A stretch of 64,000 bases of DNA from assembly GCF_019703875.1 (NCBI RefSeq), contig NZ_AP024110.1, positions 1,860,001-1,924,000 of the forward strand. Reading direction: 5' to 3'. Position 1 is the stretch's first letter. Each line of letters starts with the position of its first letter. The notes under the pieces were generated by a model. The model saw nothing but the letters and a program-made list of their open reading frames with translations. It searched no databases and was not told the origin of the DNA. Shown in pieces: positions 9,223 to 17,958 of this stretch. Source of the stretch: Methyloradius palustris. Lineage in GTDB: Bacteria; Pseudomonadota; Gammaproteobacteria; Burkholderiales; Methylophilaceae. Position numbers and translations under genes: made by a program.

Positions 9223-9920
9223 TTTCTAGCCTCGTGTGGCTCTTGCCAATCATCCTGTTGCGACAGCGCGTCAGTGATTCTTCTCCAGCGCGTGCCATTG
9301 GTCGCGTCGATTTGATTGGCCTGAGTATCAACGATACAACCGCCGCGTTCCACGCTTGGGTCTTCCTGGATCTGCCAACGGTATTCTTTCAACTCATCAT
9401 CCATGTATTGCCTGAGCAATTTCGCGTCTTCAGGGTTCACCAGCACGCGGCCTGGACTCTGCAAATGAGGCAGATAGCGAATGGCATCGCGAACAATTGG
9501 AATCACGACTTCTGGATTGACCTGGAGCTTGGTTTTCAACATGGCTTTAGCGATATCCAATGCCAAGGCGAGGATGTCTTCAGAAATATGCTCATCCATT
9601 TTTTGCAGTGCATCATCAAAGCCATGAATCAGGGCAAGCATGTTTTCACGCTCTTCTTGAATTTCCGCCTGTGCCTGCTCCATACCCACGGCAAAGCCCT
9701 CTTGCATGCCTTTGGTAAAGCCTTCTTTGCGCACATTCTCAAGAATATCTGCAAGCTTTTTAGTTTCATGCGGATCTGGCTCTGCTTTTTTAACAACGCC
9801 TAAGTTTTTCCGTTCCAATGCAGGGTCAGAGGCAAAAGACGAGAGCTCCCAACGCTGGTAAGCGGTTTGCTTTTCTTTAGGAATGGTCGCGTTAGACAAA
9901 AGTATCGTCTCCCTTACCAC
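9219..9920 (-). CDS. fliH: Flagellar assembly protein FliH
   Basis: 233 residues. FliH is the dimeric peripheral stalk and negative regulator of FliI, and docks the ATPase at FliN. Features include a charged central helix with small-residue spacing (GMQEGFAVGMEQAQAEI, resembling the GxxxG repeats of FliH) and the C-terminal domain with DIALALDIAKAMLKTKLQ-like sequence (seen as LALALDIAKAMLKTKLQ) and GGCIVDTQANQIDATNGTRW, the family's most conserved block. It overlaps fliG by 29 bp and fliI by 4 bp, indicating tight coupling. Confidence 0.95.
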   Translation of the reverse strand: MVRETILLSNATIPKEKQTAYQRWELSSFASDPALERKNLGVVKKAEPDPHETKKLADILENVRKEGFTKGMQEGFAVGMEQAQAEIQEERENMLALIHGFDDALQKMDEHISEDILALALDIAKAMLKTKLQVNPEVVIPIVRDAIRYLPHLQSPGRVLVNPEDAKLLRQYMDDELKEYRWQIQEDPSVERGGCIVDTQANQIDATNGTRWRRITDALSQQDDWQEPHEARK

Positions 9921-10887
9921 CTAACATGATCTGGCCTTCATCTGCCAAGCGACGGACGATTTGCAGAATTTGTTTCTGCTGTGATTCTACTTCTGAGAGG
10001 CGCACAGGACCTTTGGTCTCTAGATCTTCCTTCATCATCTCGGCTGCGCGGGTAGACATGTTCTTGAATATCTTCTCGCGGATCTCAATAGTGGCGCCCT
10101 TGAGAGCCACAATCAGTGTTTCAGACTGCACTTCACGCAGCATGACCTGGATACCCTTATCATCAATCTCGAGGATATTGTCGAAGACAAACATCTCATC
10201 CATGATCTTCTGCGCCATGTCTTCATCGTAGCTTTTCAGGCCTTCCATCAGCGATGACTCATTCTCACCACTCATGTAATTCATAATATCCGCAGCTGTT
10301 TTTACCCCGCCCATTTGCTGTTTTTTCAGGCTTTCATTACCTGTTAGCAGTTTTGCCAGCACATCATTCAGCTCTCTGAGCGCCGCTGGCTTAACACCGT
10401 CTAGTGTTGCAATCCTGAGCATGACGTCTTGGCGCAAGCGGTCAGTAAAATGGCCAAGGACATCAGAAGCTTGATCTGATTCCAGGTGAACAAGAATGGT
10501 GGCAATAATCTGTGGATGTTCGTTTTTGATGAATTCAGCAACGGTCTGTGAATCCATCCATTTCAGGCTCTCGATACCGCTAGAGTCCTTATTTTGCAGG
10601 ATACGATTTAGCAGGCCTGAGGCTTTATCATCGCCCAAGGCTTTGGTGAGGACTGAGCGGATATAGTCATCTGAATCAAGGGCGACCGAGCTTTTTTTAT
10701 CAGCCTCATCCAAGAACTCATCAATAACTTCCTGCAGCTGCTCATGGCCAACTGAATTCATACCTGCCATCGCCGTGCCAAGTTTTTGCACTTCGCGTGG
10801 CGATAAGTATTTCATGACTTCCGCAGCTTCATCCTCACCCAAGGCGAGCATCAATACTGCGCTTTTCATAATGCCAGCTTCACTCAT
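9892..10887 (-). CDS. fliG: Flagellar motor switch protein FliG
   Basis: 331 residues, standard. FliG forms the upper C-ring, contacts the FliF MS-ring through its N-terminal domain and the MotA stator through its C-terminal domain. Family motifs include KSAVLMLALGEDEAAEVMKYL at the N-terminus, the middle-domain EHPQIIATILVHLE (EHPQ motif) and the C-terminal helix with FDNILEIDDKGIQVMLREV, which holds the charged residues that face MotA. The start overlaps the fliF end by 8 bp. Confidence 0.98.
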   Translation of the reverse strand: MSEAGIMKSAVLMLALGEDEAAEVMKYLSPREVQKLGTAMAGMNSVGHEQLQEVIDEFLDEADKKSSVALDSDDYIRSVLTKALGDDKASGLLNRILQNKDSSGIESLKWMDSQTVAEFIKNEHPQIIATILVHLESDQASDVLGHFTDRLRQDVMLRIATLDGVKPAALRELNDVLAKLLTGNESLKKQQMGGVKTAADIMNYMSGENESSLMEGLKSYDEDMAQKIMDEMFVFDNILEIDDKGIQVMLREVQSETLIVALKGATIEIREKIFKNMSTRAAEMMKEDLETKGPVRLSEVESQQKQILQIVRRLADEGQIMLGGKGDDTFV

Positions 10888-12562
10888 TGCTACTTACCCA
10901 CCCTGTAACGAGATTGGCGACTAGTTTCGGATTTTCTTTTGCCAGTTGCTTTGCAGCTTCAAGATTCTGCTCATAGGCCCTGACTGTAGGCTGCCTAGCC
11001 TGAATCTGTGGATTAGCACCCAGATTAACGATTGTATCCTCATCTGATGCTGTTGCCAGAAGCGCTTTTGGCTCAGGTGTCAATTTACGTAACATTGGCT
11101 TCATCACGCGTAAGTACAGCAGAATAATCACGACAACTGCAATCCCAACTTTCAGAAACTCTTTCACCATCTCAATATTTTCTGGCTGTTTCCACATAGG
11201 AATTTCAGGCAATACATCACGTGGGTCAGCCACAAATGAGCTGTTCACCACTGTGAGGGTATCACCGCGGTCGGCATTAAAACCCATCGCCTGTTTTGCC
11301 AGATCACTGATTTGTGTTTTTTCATCGTCGGTCAATGGACGGCTGGTTACTTTGCCTTTGGCATCGACTGACTGCATGTGATTCACCACAATCGCAACAC
11401 TTAAGCGCTTAACACCACCCATGGGTTGTTGCGTATATCGGATAGTTTTGTCCACTTCATAATTCGTGGTGACATTCTTCTGCGTATTGAGCGGGGTTGG
11501 GTCTGGTGTAGCTGCGCCTGTGCCTGTGTTCGCAGGAGTTGCTCCCGCTGCCGCATTTGCAGGCGGATTAGTCACTAATGGGGCTGTAGCAGGTGCAGGT
11601 GGCTGGTTAGATAAAGCGCCAGGAACTCCGCCTGAAGCATTAGCATCTGTGGTTTTTGATTCGTTAGACTGCATGCTACGAATCGCAGCCGCATCTGGTG
11701 TCTGGTTAGGCTTGTAAAGTTCAGCCGCTTGTTCTTGTACCGAGAAATCAACTTCGGCACTGGCTTCGGCATGTACATTTTTTGAGCCTACGATAGGCGA
11801 AATAATCGATTCAACACGTTTGACTATATTCTGCTGCAAGTCATCTACATATTTGAGTTGGCTAGGGTCTAGATTGTTAGCCGTTTTCTTACTGGAGTCT
11901 GAAAGCAGATTACCGTTCTGATCAACCACGGTAACATCAGCAGCACTTAGCTCAGGTACGCTACTTGCCACCAGATGCACGATTGCACTGACTTGCTGCT
12001 GGTCAAGAACACGCCCTGCCCGTAAATTAAGCAATACTGAGGCAGTAGGCTTCAATTGATCACGAACAAACACTGAGGATTTAGGGATGGCCAGATGGAT
12101 TCTGGCAACTTCAACTGCGGAGATAGATTGAATACTGCGCTCAAGCTCACCTTCAAGCGCACGTTGGAAATTAACCTGCTCTACAAACTGTGAAACACCA
12201 AATTTCTGGTTTTCAAGTAATTCAAAACCGATATTGCCGCCTCGTGGTAAGCCCTGCGCTGCTAGTTTAAGGCGAAGCTCATGCACTTGGTTAGATGGCA
12301 CTAGAATCGCTGTACCACTGTCAGAGAATTTATAGGGCACATTCATCTGCTCAAGTACCGAGACGATGGCACCACCGTCTTTATCTGCATAATTAGAGAA
12401 TAAAACGCGATAATCTGGTTGCTGGCTCCATAACCACAAGACCACCATAGCGGCAACTACTGCAGCCAAGCCCAAAACCAGCATGATTCTATTACCGAGC
12501 AGTGCTGTATTGAAACCCATCAGGTTTCCATTTCCTAGCGCTACTTCAGGTGATGCTGCCAT
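10880..12562 (-). CDS. fliF: Flagellar MS-ring protein FliF
   Basis: 560 residues. FliF forms the inner-membrane MS-ring, the platform for rotor and export gate. It has an N-terminal transmembrane segment (IMLVLGLAAVVAAMVVLWLW), ring-building motifs with PDYRVLFSNYADKDGGAIV, the YscJ-like domain containing VARIHLAIPKSSVF, a low-complexity Pro/Ala/Thr-rich insertion (residues ~300-360), a second transmembrane helix (VGIAVVVIILLYLRVM) and a C-terminal FliG-binding tail. A GGAGAG Shine-Dalgarno-like sequence precedes the ATG. It is the first gene of the minus-strand operon, divergent from fliE across ~195 bp. Confidence 0.97.
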   Translation of the reverse strand: MAASPEVALGNGNLMGFNTALLGNRIMLVLGLAAVVAAMVVLWLWSQQPDYRVLFSNYADKDGGAIVSVLEQMNVPYKFSDSGTAILVPSNQVHELRLKLAAQGLPRGGNIGFELLENQKFGVSQFVEQVNFQRALEGELERSIQSISAVEVARIHLAIPKSSVFVRDQLKPTASVLLNLRAGRVLDQQQVSAIVHLVASSVPELSAADVTVVDQNGNLLSDSSKKTANNLDPSQLKYVDDLQQNIVKRVESIISPIVGSKNVHAEASAEVDFSVQEQAAELYKPNQTPDAAAIRSMQSNESKTTDANASGGVPGALSNQPPAPATAPLVTNPPANAAAGATPANTGTGAATPDPTPLNTQKNVTTNYEVDKTIRYTQQPMGGVKRLSVAIVVNHMQSVDAKGKVTSRPLTDDEKTQISDLAKQAMGFNADRGDTLTVVNSSFVADPRDVLPEIPMWKQPENIEMVKEFLKVGIAVVVIILLYLRVMKPMLRKLTPEPKALLATASDEDTIVNLGANPQIQARQPTVRAYEQNLEAAKQLAKENPKLVANLVTGWVSSNE

Positions 12563-12757
12563 GATAACTCTCCAAATTTAAGTGTCGCCTGCAGGGTTCA
12601 CAGGCTTAGTACACAAATTACCTATTGGAGCTATTATCATAGCGCTAAGAAAATTTAAATGTTGGAATAGAGCGATATTCACCAGCTTATTTGATGACTT
12701 GCTTAATTTGCACGGTGCTACATTAGCATTCAAGTTATTAACGCGTAGGTGATGATC

Positions 12758-13138
12758 ATGACAATCAATGCGATTGATTCAAACAGAATCCAGTCCATGC
12801 TGGCGCAGATGAAAGCTGCTGCGCAAAGCCCAGGCACTGATGTCTCAGCATTAGCTAAACCAGCAAGTGGCCTCAATAGCCTCATGGGTGCTGGGCAAAC
12901 GCAAGAAACCAAGCGAGTAGATTTCGCAGAAGCATTAAAGTCATCACTCAACCAAGTGAACCAGAGCCAACTCACCGCCGAAAAAATGGGTAAGGATTTT
13001 GTGCTGGGTGACGATAAAGTCAGCCTCTCTGATGTCATGATTGCAGGTCAAAAAGCCAACATCACTTTTCAAGCCACTGTGCAAATACGCAACAAATTAG
13101 TCGCCGCATACAGCGACATCATGAACATGCAAATCTAA
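12758..13138 (+). CDS. fliE: Flagellar hook-basal body complex protein FliE
   Basis: 126 residues from the chosen ATG. FliE is the small adaptor joining the MS-ring and export gate to the rod. The C-terminal half is typical: VDFAEALKSSLNQVNQ, DKVSLSDVMIAGQKAN and the end NKLVAAYSDIMNMQI. The frame also opens at GTG 12749 and ATG 12752, but TAGGTG at 12746-12751 is well placed as ribosome binding site for 12758. It is transcribed alone on the plus strand, opposite to fliF, with a shared intergenic control region. Confidence 0.95.
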   Translation: MTINAIDSNRIQSMLAQMKAAAQSPGTDVSALAKPASGLNSLMGAGQTQETKRVDFAEALKSSLNQVNQSQLTAEKMGKDFVLGDDKVSLSDVMIAGQKANITFQATVQIRNKLVAAYSDIMNMQI

Positions 13139-13166
13139 GGTTAAATCTGGGGCTTAAATATAAGCT

Positions 13167-13559
13167 TTACTCAGTAACTTCAGGTTCATCAGTGTTTTGT
13201 GCGAGTAAAGGCTGCGAAATAATATTGTATTCAGGTGGCTTATTATCGCTATAAGATGCGCCCCCTTCTGAGGCTTGCTGTTCTGCACGATAAAGCCAAG
13301 CCAGAATTTCCGCGATAGCCCGATAAAGTGCAGGTGGGATATGGTCATCCAAATCAACCTGCATCAACAAAGCAACCAAGTCTTTAGATTCATGCACAAA
13401 TATCTCATGCTGTTTTGCGCGTTCGATAATTTGTTCGGCCACTGCCCCACGCCCACGGGCGACTACACGTGGGGCAAGATCACCGGTTTCATAAGCAATG
13501 GCTACCGCTTGCTGACTTAAATGGCGTGGATTCTTTTCAGACGGATTAGACATCATCAT
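13167..13559 (-). CDS. FlhB C-terminal-domain-like protein (FlhX type)
   Basis: 130 residues with no membrane span. It matches only the cytoplasmic domain of FlhB, the substrate-specificity switch of the flagellar export gate: QAVAIAYETGDLAPRVVARG and HEIFVHESKDLVALLMQVDLDDHIPPALYRAIAEILAWLYR (each seen in part) align with the region after the FlhB cleavage site. A true NPTH site is absent; an NPRH lies about three residues too early. Such stand-alone paralogs (FhlB/FlhX, named in other bacteria) can partly replace the cleaved FlhB C-terminus. It is 7 bp downstream of a FliK-like gene, suggesting a functional pair. Three consecutive ATG codons make the exact start uncertain. Confidence 0.88.
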   Translation of the reverse strand: MMMSNPSEKNPRHLSQQAVAIAYETGDLAPRVVARGRGAVAEQIIERAKQHEIFVHESKDLVALLMQVDLDDHIPPALYRAIAEILAWLYRAEQQASEGGASYSDNKPPEYNIISQPLLAQNTDEPEVTE

Positions 13560-13566
13560 CGCTCAG

Positions 13567-14646
13567 TCAACCGCTCATGCGGGTGCTGATCGTCAGTCCC
13601 TCAACCGCTTGGCCACTCACTTCGAACGCTTTTGATAAATCCGCTGACTGCGTTTTAAGTGCCACTGCAGTTTTAGCGTTGTCTGCCACAATCTGCACTT
13701 TGACATGCTCCCCCCAAACATTCAGCTTTGCTGTCACCTTGCCTAAATGTGGTAAATGTAAGGTAATTTCACTGGCAATCGGCATGGCGGCCTGATCAGG
13801 TGATGTATTTGTAGAAGACTCGCTATTATCTTGGTCAGGTTGATGCACATCCCACTCCATCAATTGCCCAGGCCAGACCTCACCACGCCAGATTAGGCGC
13901 TGGTTTTCGAGGACAGCCAATTGATGCGCCATTAGCGTTGCAGTCTGCGCATTAGGCTGGTTTTGTGGTTCTTGTTGCACTGATTGCAATGTGCGCTGCC
14001 CCTCTACAAAATCTTTAAGATGTGATTCATAGAACAGCCCGCTATTGGTGAGCGCACTTTTCAGTTGCTCAGCAAGTTGCTGTGGATTATTGGGGGTATT
14101 ACTGAGTAAGTCGCCAGCGATATATTTAGTTGAAACGCCATGCTTCTCGGCTTCTCTCAGTTGCTGGTCTATCAGCTTGCCTGCAAGGCTCAACTGTGGC
14201 TCATTTTTATCGGCCGCTTGCCCGTGAGGCAAAAGCATAAACGTAGGCACAGGGGCATTATCAACATACTTCAATAATAACGTCTGGCCTAGGCTACCCG
14301 TGACATTTGATTTCAGTGCCTCGTTAGTCATCACATCAGCTTGTGCAGCTGCGGCATTGGCTAGAGAGGCTTTGACTGCCTCTGATTGCGACCCAGCACC
14401 AGTGGGTAGAGAGATGTACTTGGCAATTGAACCCAAATCCATCTTGAGGACTGCATCCTGTACTTTGACATAAAAATTTTTGTCGTCGGCACGGGAGAGT
14501 ATTTGTGCGTAGTAACTTTGGCCTTTAACGAGTTGTGCAGCTCTAAAATCAGCTTCGTGCCCAGTATCAGCAACCTTGATAGCAGACAATACTGGGGCGA
14601 TCTTATCAACCGCTTGTATGCCCAGCAAGTCTGGTAGATTGATCAT
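13567..14646 (-). CDS. FliK-like hook-length control family protein
   Basis: 359 residues. The C-terminal ~100 residues resemble the FliK C-terminal domain: SEITLHLPHLGKVTAKLNVWGEHVKVQIVADN gives the pattern LHLPxLGxVxAxLxxxGxxVxVxI. The front part is low in conservation and Gln/Ala-rich. This is a second FliK-type protein in the cluster; the canonical fliK is at 5953-7218. Its position just before an FlhB-C-domain protein suggests that both act on export substrate choice, but this is inferred from context. Exact function unknown. Confidence 0.75.
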   Translation of the reverse strand: MINLPDLLGIQAVDKIAPVLSAIKVADTGHEADFRAAQLVKGQSYYAQILSRADDKNFYVKVQDAVLKMDLGSIAKYISLPTGAGSQSEAVKASLANAAAAQADVMTNEALKSNVTGSLGQTLLLKYVDNAPVPTFMLLPHGQAADKNEPQLSLAGKLIDQQLREAEKHGVSTKYIAGDLLSNTPNNPQQLAEQLKSALTNSGLFYESHLKDFVEGQRTLQSVQQEPQNQPNAQTATLMAHQLAVLENQRLIWRGEVWPGQLMEWDVHQPDQDNSESSTNTSPDQAAMPIASEITLHLPHLGKVTAKLNVWGEHVKVQIVADNAKTAVALKTQSADLSKAFEVSGQAVEGLTISTRMSG

Positions 14647-14655
14647 TTCAAGGCA

Positions 14656-14994
14656 TCATTGCAGCGTATGTTTGTGGCGCTTGGTAGATTGTGATTGTCC
14701 GTGTGCCGCATTAATGGTCATCATATTAGAGAATTTAACCATCCAAGGGTCAACCAAGTCGCGGATCTCTCTATCATCGGCCAGTATTTTCTTGATGCTT
14801 GCCAATTTACGCGCCAAAGCCTTGCCAGTTAAGGGCTCAGCTTGCTCGTAGTCTTTTAACTTTTCCACATAATCTGCGCAGTTAGCTTCGAGCTCTGCCA
14901 ACTTTTCCCAATCCTGCTTTCTGGCAGCAACTACCATTTCAGTAGTTAGTAGTGCTACGGATTCATAAATTGCCAATGCATTGTCATGTAGCAT
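14656..14994 (-). CDS. fliT: Flagellar protein FliT (putative chaperone)
   Basis: 112 residues, mostly helical, without a membrane span. FliT is the export chaperone of the filament cap FliD and, in enteric bacteria, an antagonist of FlhDC. The pattern IYESVALLTTEMVVAARKQDWEKLAELEANCADYVEKL (core: ARKQDWEKLAELEANC) matches the FliT N-terminal helix, where a W-D/E-L-x-x-L-E motif is conserved. It lies 2 bp after fliS in the fliC-flaG-fliD-fliS-fliT order. The family is weakly conserved, so gene order carries much of the weight. Confidence 0.85.
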   Translation of the reverse strand: MLHDNALAIYESVALLTTEMVVAARKQDWEKLAELEANCADYVEKLKDYEQAEPLTGKALARKLASIKKILADDREIRDLVDPWMVKFSNMMTINAAHGQSQSTKRHKHTLQ

Positions 14995-14996
14995 GA

Positions 14997-15485
14997 TTAA
15001 ACCTCTGCAAGTTTAGAGACAGATGATGTTGAGATTGATTTTTCAGAGAAAAATTTAGCTTGGGTATTAGCACGGCCTTGCTGAACTCTGTCTTGTTGCT
15101 CAATGGTTTCCCATGAGCTTTTTAAATCAATCAGCAGCTTAATGACTTCATGAATTAACTCAGGGTCGTTTTTGATATTGGCAATATATAAACGATCACT
15201 CATATAGGCATACAAGTCATCCAGGCTTTGTGCTATTTCACCGCCGGATTGTTTATCTAGGCTAAGTCTAAGACCACTTTGAATAATCATGATGGCTTTT
15301 GATAGCAATGCACTTTTTTTCTCAATGTTCTTCTGGTTCATCTGCAAAACTGCTGATTGGCAAGCTGCAATAGCGCCATCGTAAAGCATCACTACCAGCT
15401 TAAGGGGACTGGCGGCTACTACGCCTGTTTCAACGCCAACACGTGAATATTCATTAACGCCTTGATTAAATCCAAACATATTCAA
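14997..15485 (-). CDS. fliS: Flagellar export chaperone FliS
   Basis: 162 residues, slightly longer than the ~130 typical. FliS binds the flagellin C-terminus in the cytoplasm and prevents premature polymerisation. The family block is clear: ASPLKLVVMLYDGAIAACQSAV, then KSALLSKAIMIIQSGLRLSLD and DLYAYMSDRLYIANI. A C-terminal tail of ~30 residues rich in Ser/Lys/Ala goes beyond the usual four-helix bundle. It lies 7 bp after fliD. Confidence 0.97.
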   Translation of the reverse strand: MNMFGFNQGVNEYSRVGVETGVVAASPLKLVVMLYDGAIAACQSAVLQMNQKNIEKKSALLSKAIMIIQSGLRLSLDKQSGGEIAQSLDDLYAYMSDRLYIANIKNDPELIHEVIKLLIDLKSSWETIEQQDRVQQGRANTQAKFFSEKSISTSSVSKLAEV

Positions 15486-15492
15486 TCCCTCT

Positions 15493-17490
15493 TTAAGATT
15501 TGCTATTTGCAGTGAATTGGGCGATTTGCTGCGTTAGGTAAGAACTTGTTGCATTCATGCTACTAATCAGTGTATCGAGCGCTGTATATTGGGCGCGATA
15601 GCTAGCTTCTAATTTGGTTAAGCGTGTATTTTCAGCATCCATCTGGTCATTTAAACGATCGATTGAAGTATTAATACCATCCGTTTTCGTCGATAACGCG
15701 CCACTGGAACTTAGCAAATTAGTAGTAAACGTATTTAGCTGGCTGGCAAAACCAAGCGTGAAATTAATCGTGCCACGCGCACCAAGCGTTCCATCTGCAA
15801 TATTGATTTTCAAGCCTTGGGATGCATCACCAAAAGCACCTGTCAGAGTCTGCCCTGCACCAATAGCGGCAACACCGTTAATCGTACCGGCTACATCTAA
15901 TCCAGTAGTGGCTGTTGGCGAACCGCCAAACAAATCAGTAGCGCCAGAACCACCCGTAACTGCTACTGCAGAACCAGAGCCATAATTATTGGATGTAATC
16001 TTTAAGGTACCAGCATTATTACTTACCTGAGCGGCAGCCCCGGCTTGTGTTAGGCGGGTTTGCAATTCATTAATCAAGTCTTGTGTGGTCGCATAGATTC
16101 CGGCTGTTAGCGTAAGACTGTAACTCACACCATTCACGGTGAGATTCACCTGATCATTAGCCCCTTGAGTAATAGTAAGATTAGGGGCGCTACTAGCTTG
16201 CAAACTACCTTTCGTTGCAAGCTGTGACACTGTCACTGCATAGTTACCTGCCTGGGTTTTATCTGTGCTACTTGTATAGGTAACCAGTTGATCAGTGGCT
16301 TTGCCAGCTGCAGTAAACAAAGCAGATATAGAACCAAAATTGTTAGTAATTGCACTTTGTAACTTAGTGCTATCTACCGCCAAACTACCATCACGCTGGA
16401 ACGCAACGCCGATCTGCGATAGCGAACTCAATGTATCAGTCCCTAGACTTTGAGTAACACTGGCTTTAAGCTGGCTGGCGATATTATTGACTGTAGAATC
16501 ACCCAACAACAAGCCGGCGACTTGTGTTGTAGCATCGTAGCTAGTAAGACCACGTATTGTTTTGTCCAAGGCATTATATGCATTCACAAACGCAGTCACT
16601 GAAGCTTGTACCGTTGTGGAATCATTGCTTACTGAAAGACTCACCGGCACACCTGAACTGGTCTTCAGTAAATTCAGGGTGACGCCATCAATCGCATCGG
16701 TAATGGTATTACTGGATTTACTCACAGCGATACCATCTATGTTCAGGAGCGCGTTCTTGGCCGCTTGCATTTCGCTTAAATTCTTACCCGCACCGCTTGT
16801 TGCAGTTGGGTCATAGGCTAGCTGTGACAAGCCTGATGCATCTGTATTGCTTCCATCGCTAGTATCCGCAACAGAAATCTTGATTGTATTTTCTAGGCCT
16901 GAGTCTTTTGAAGTAATAACAAGCCTGTTGCCACTAGCAGAGCCGTCATTGACAATAGTAGCGGTTACCCCTGCGTTGGCAGCATTAATTGCATCCCTTA
17001 CACCAGCAAGCGTATTGTTTGAAGAGTCAATCGTAATGCTGACACCAGGTTTGCTAGTATTGCTTGTGAATGTGTTTGTACCAGAAGCATAACTACCAAA
17101 AGAGATATTCAGTGTGCCAGTGCCAACAACATCTGTGGTATTGGCAAATCCCGCCAGGGCTATTTTTTGCGGTTGAGCGAGCTGGCTAACCGTGATGGCA
17201 TAATTACTGACACTAGCGCTACCGCTAGCAGTTGCAGTAAATACAGAGGTATCCCCTGCTGTCACTACTTGGGCATTGAATTTAGATGCGCTGGTAAGAC
17301 CAGACATTGCCGTCTGATAAGTAGCGAGTGCACTCTTTAAAGTACCAATTGCTGAAAGCTTAGAGTTGTATGCTGTCTTCTGTGCAGTTAGATTATTTAA
17401 TGTGCCTTTATCCGCATTGACCAACGCCGATACAATGGAGTTAACATCCAAGCCTGAAGCTGAACCACTCGATGTGACGGGACTAGTCAT
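15493..17490 (-). CDS. fliD: Flagellar filament cap protein FliD
   Basis: 665 residues, longer than the ~450-470 of enteric FliD. FliD is the distal cap that folds incoming flagellin. The N-terminus (SGSASGLDVNSIVSALVNAD) and FliD_N domain with NYAITVSQLAQPQKI are classic. The C-terminal FliD_C domain ends with TRLTKLEASYRAQYTALDTLISSMNATSSYLTQQI (core: YRAQYTALDTLISSMN). A second NYAVTVSQLATKG motif near residue 420 shows that a hook-IN-type segment is duplicated in the middle of the protein, which explains the extra length. The operon continues into fliS and fliT. Confidence 0.96.
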   Translation of the reverse strand: MTSPVTSSGSASGLDVNSIVSALVNADKGTLNNLTAQKTAYNSKLSAIGTLKSALATYQTAMSGLTSASKFNAQVVTAGDTSVFTATASGSASVSNYAITVSQLAQPQKIALAGFANTTDVVGTGTLNISFGSYASGTNTFTSNTSKPGVSITIDSSNNTLAGVRDAINAANAGVTATIVNDGSASGNRLVITSKDSGLENTIKISVADTSDGSNTDASGLSQLAYDPTATSGAGKNLSEMQAAKNALLNIDGIAVSKSSNTITDAIDGVTLNLLKTSSGVPVSLSVSNDSTTVQASVTAFVNAYNALDKTIRGLTSYDATTQVAGLLLGDSTVNNIASQLKASVTQSLGTDTLSSLSQIGVAFQRDGSLAVDSTKLQSAITNNFGSISALFTAAGKATDQLVTYTSSTDKTQAGNYAVTVSQLATKGSLQASSAPNLTITQGANDQVNLTVNGVSYSLTLTAGIYATTQDLINELQTRLTQAGAAAQVSNNAGTLKITSNNYGSGSAVAVTGGSGATDLFGGSPTATTGLDVAGTINGVAAIGAGQTLTGAFGDASQGLKINIADGTLGARGTINFTLGFASQLNTFTTNLLSSSGALSTKTDGINTSIDRLNDQMDAENTRLTKLEASYRAQYTALDTLISSMNATSSYLTQQIAQFTANSKS

Positions 17491-17510
17491 AATAAATCTC
17501 CAACCCTAAT

Positions 17511-17879
17511 TTAAGCAGTCTGCTTAATTAACAAACCCTGCAATTTATCCAGTGTTTTGGATATTTGAAGTACTTCTTCATCTGGAATCTGACGCAATAC
17601 TTTTTGTGTTTCTGAATCCACGACTTTTACGATGGTACGGCCTGAATCTTGGTCCAATGAAAACTCTATACTTTGCGTCATGGGTGAAACAAATTCATTG
17701 ATATTTTTTACTGCAGCTTCCAAAGCGGATTGTGATACTGGAGCACTTGTTGATTTTGATGCTTGGCTGGCTTCAACAGTAGAAACGGTTGCTTTAGATT
17801 GAACACTACCCCCTGTAGAAACAGGCGCTGGCGTTACTATCGGTCTAGCCGAATATAAATCAACACTAGGTATGGACAT
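17511..17879 (-). CDS. flaG: Flagellar protein FlaG
   Basis: 122 residues. FlaG family proteins are small cytoplasmic factors next to fliD that affect filament length in several polar flagellates. The C-terminal half has the domain signature: EFSLDQDSGRTIVKVVDSETQKVLRQIPDEEVLQISKTL (core: VKVVDSETQKVLRQIPDEE). The first ~60 residues are Ser/Thr/Ala-rich and low complexity. It lies between fliC and fliD, 20 bp upstream of fliD. It may be read through from fliC past the stem-loop at 17901-17930. Confidence 0.93.
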   Translation of the reverse strand: MSIPSVDLYSARPIVTPAPVSTGGSVQSKATVSTVEASQASKSTSAPVSQSALEAAVKNINEFVSPMTQSIEFSLDQDSGRTIVKVVDSETQKVLRQIPDEEVLQISKTLDKLQGLLIKQTA

Positions 17880-17900
17880 TTCAATGCTCCTTTATAAACA

Positions 17901-17930
17901 CCAACAGGATTAACGTATTAACCCTGTTGG
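17901..17930 (-). terminator. Stem-loop between fliC and flaG
   Basis: CCAACAGG (17901-17908) and CCTGTTGG (17923-17930) form an 8-bp perfect stem with a 14-base loop in the short fliC-flaG gap. Read on the minus strand it follows the fliC stop codon, with a T-rich but interrupted run after it. It probably terminates or attenuates the abundant fliC message before flaG-fliD-fliST; this is inferred from position. Confidence 0.6.
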
Positions 17931-17958
17931 CTTTCCACTATTTATGCTTTAAAACTCA

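Noticed and set aside
9234..9803. 189-codon ORF opposite fliH
   Set aside because: Shadow of FliH; Cys/His/Phe-rich composition typical for antisense frames of helical proteins.
12700..12740. Sigma-54 promoter before fliE
   Set aside because: TTGCACGGTGC resembles a -24 box, but the -12 GC element is not at the required spacing.
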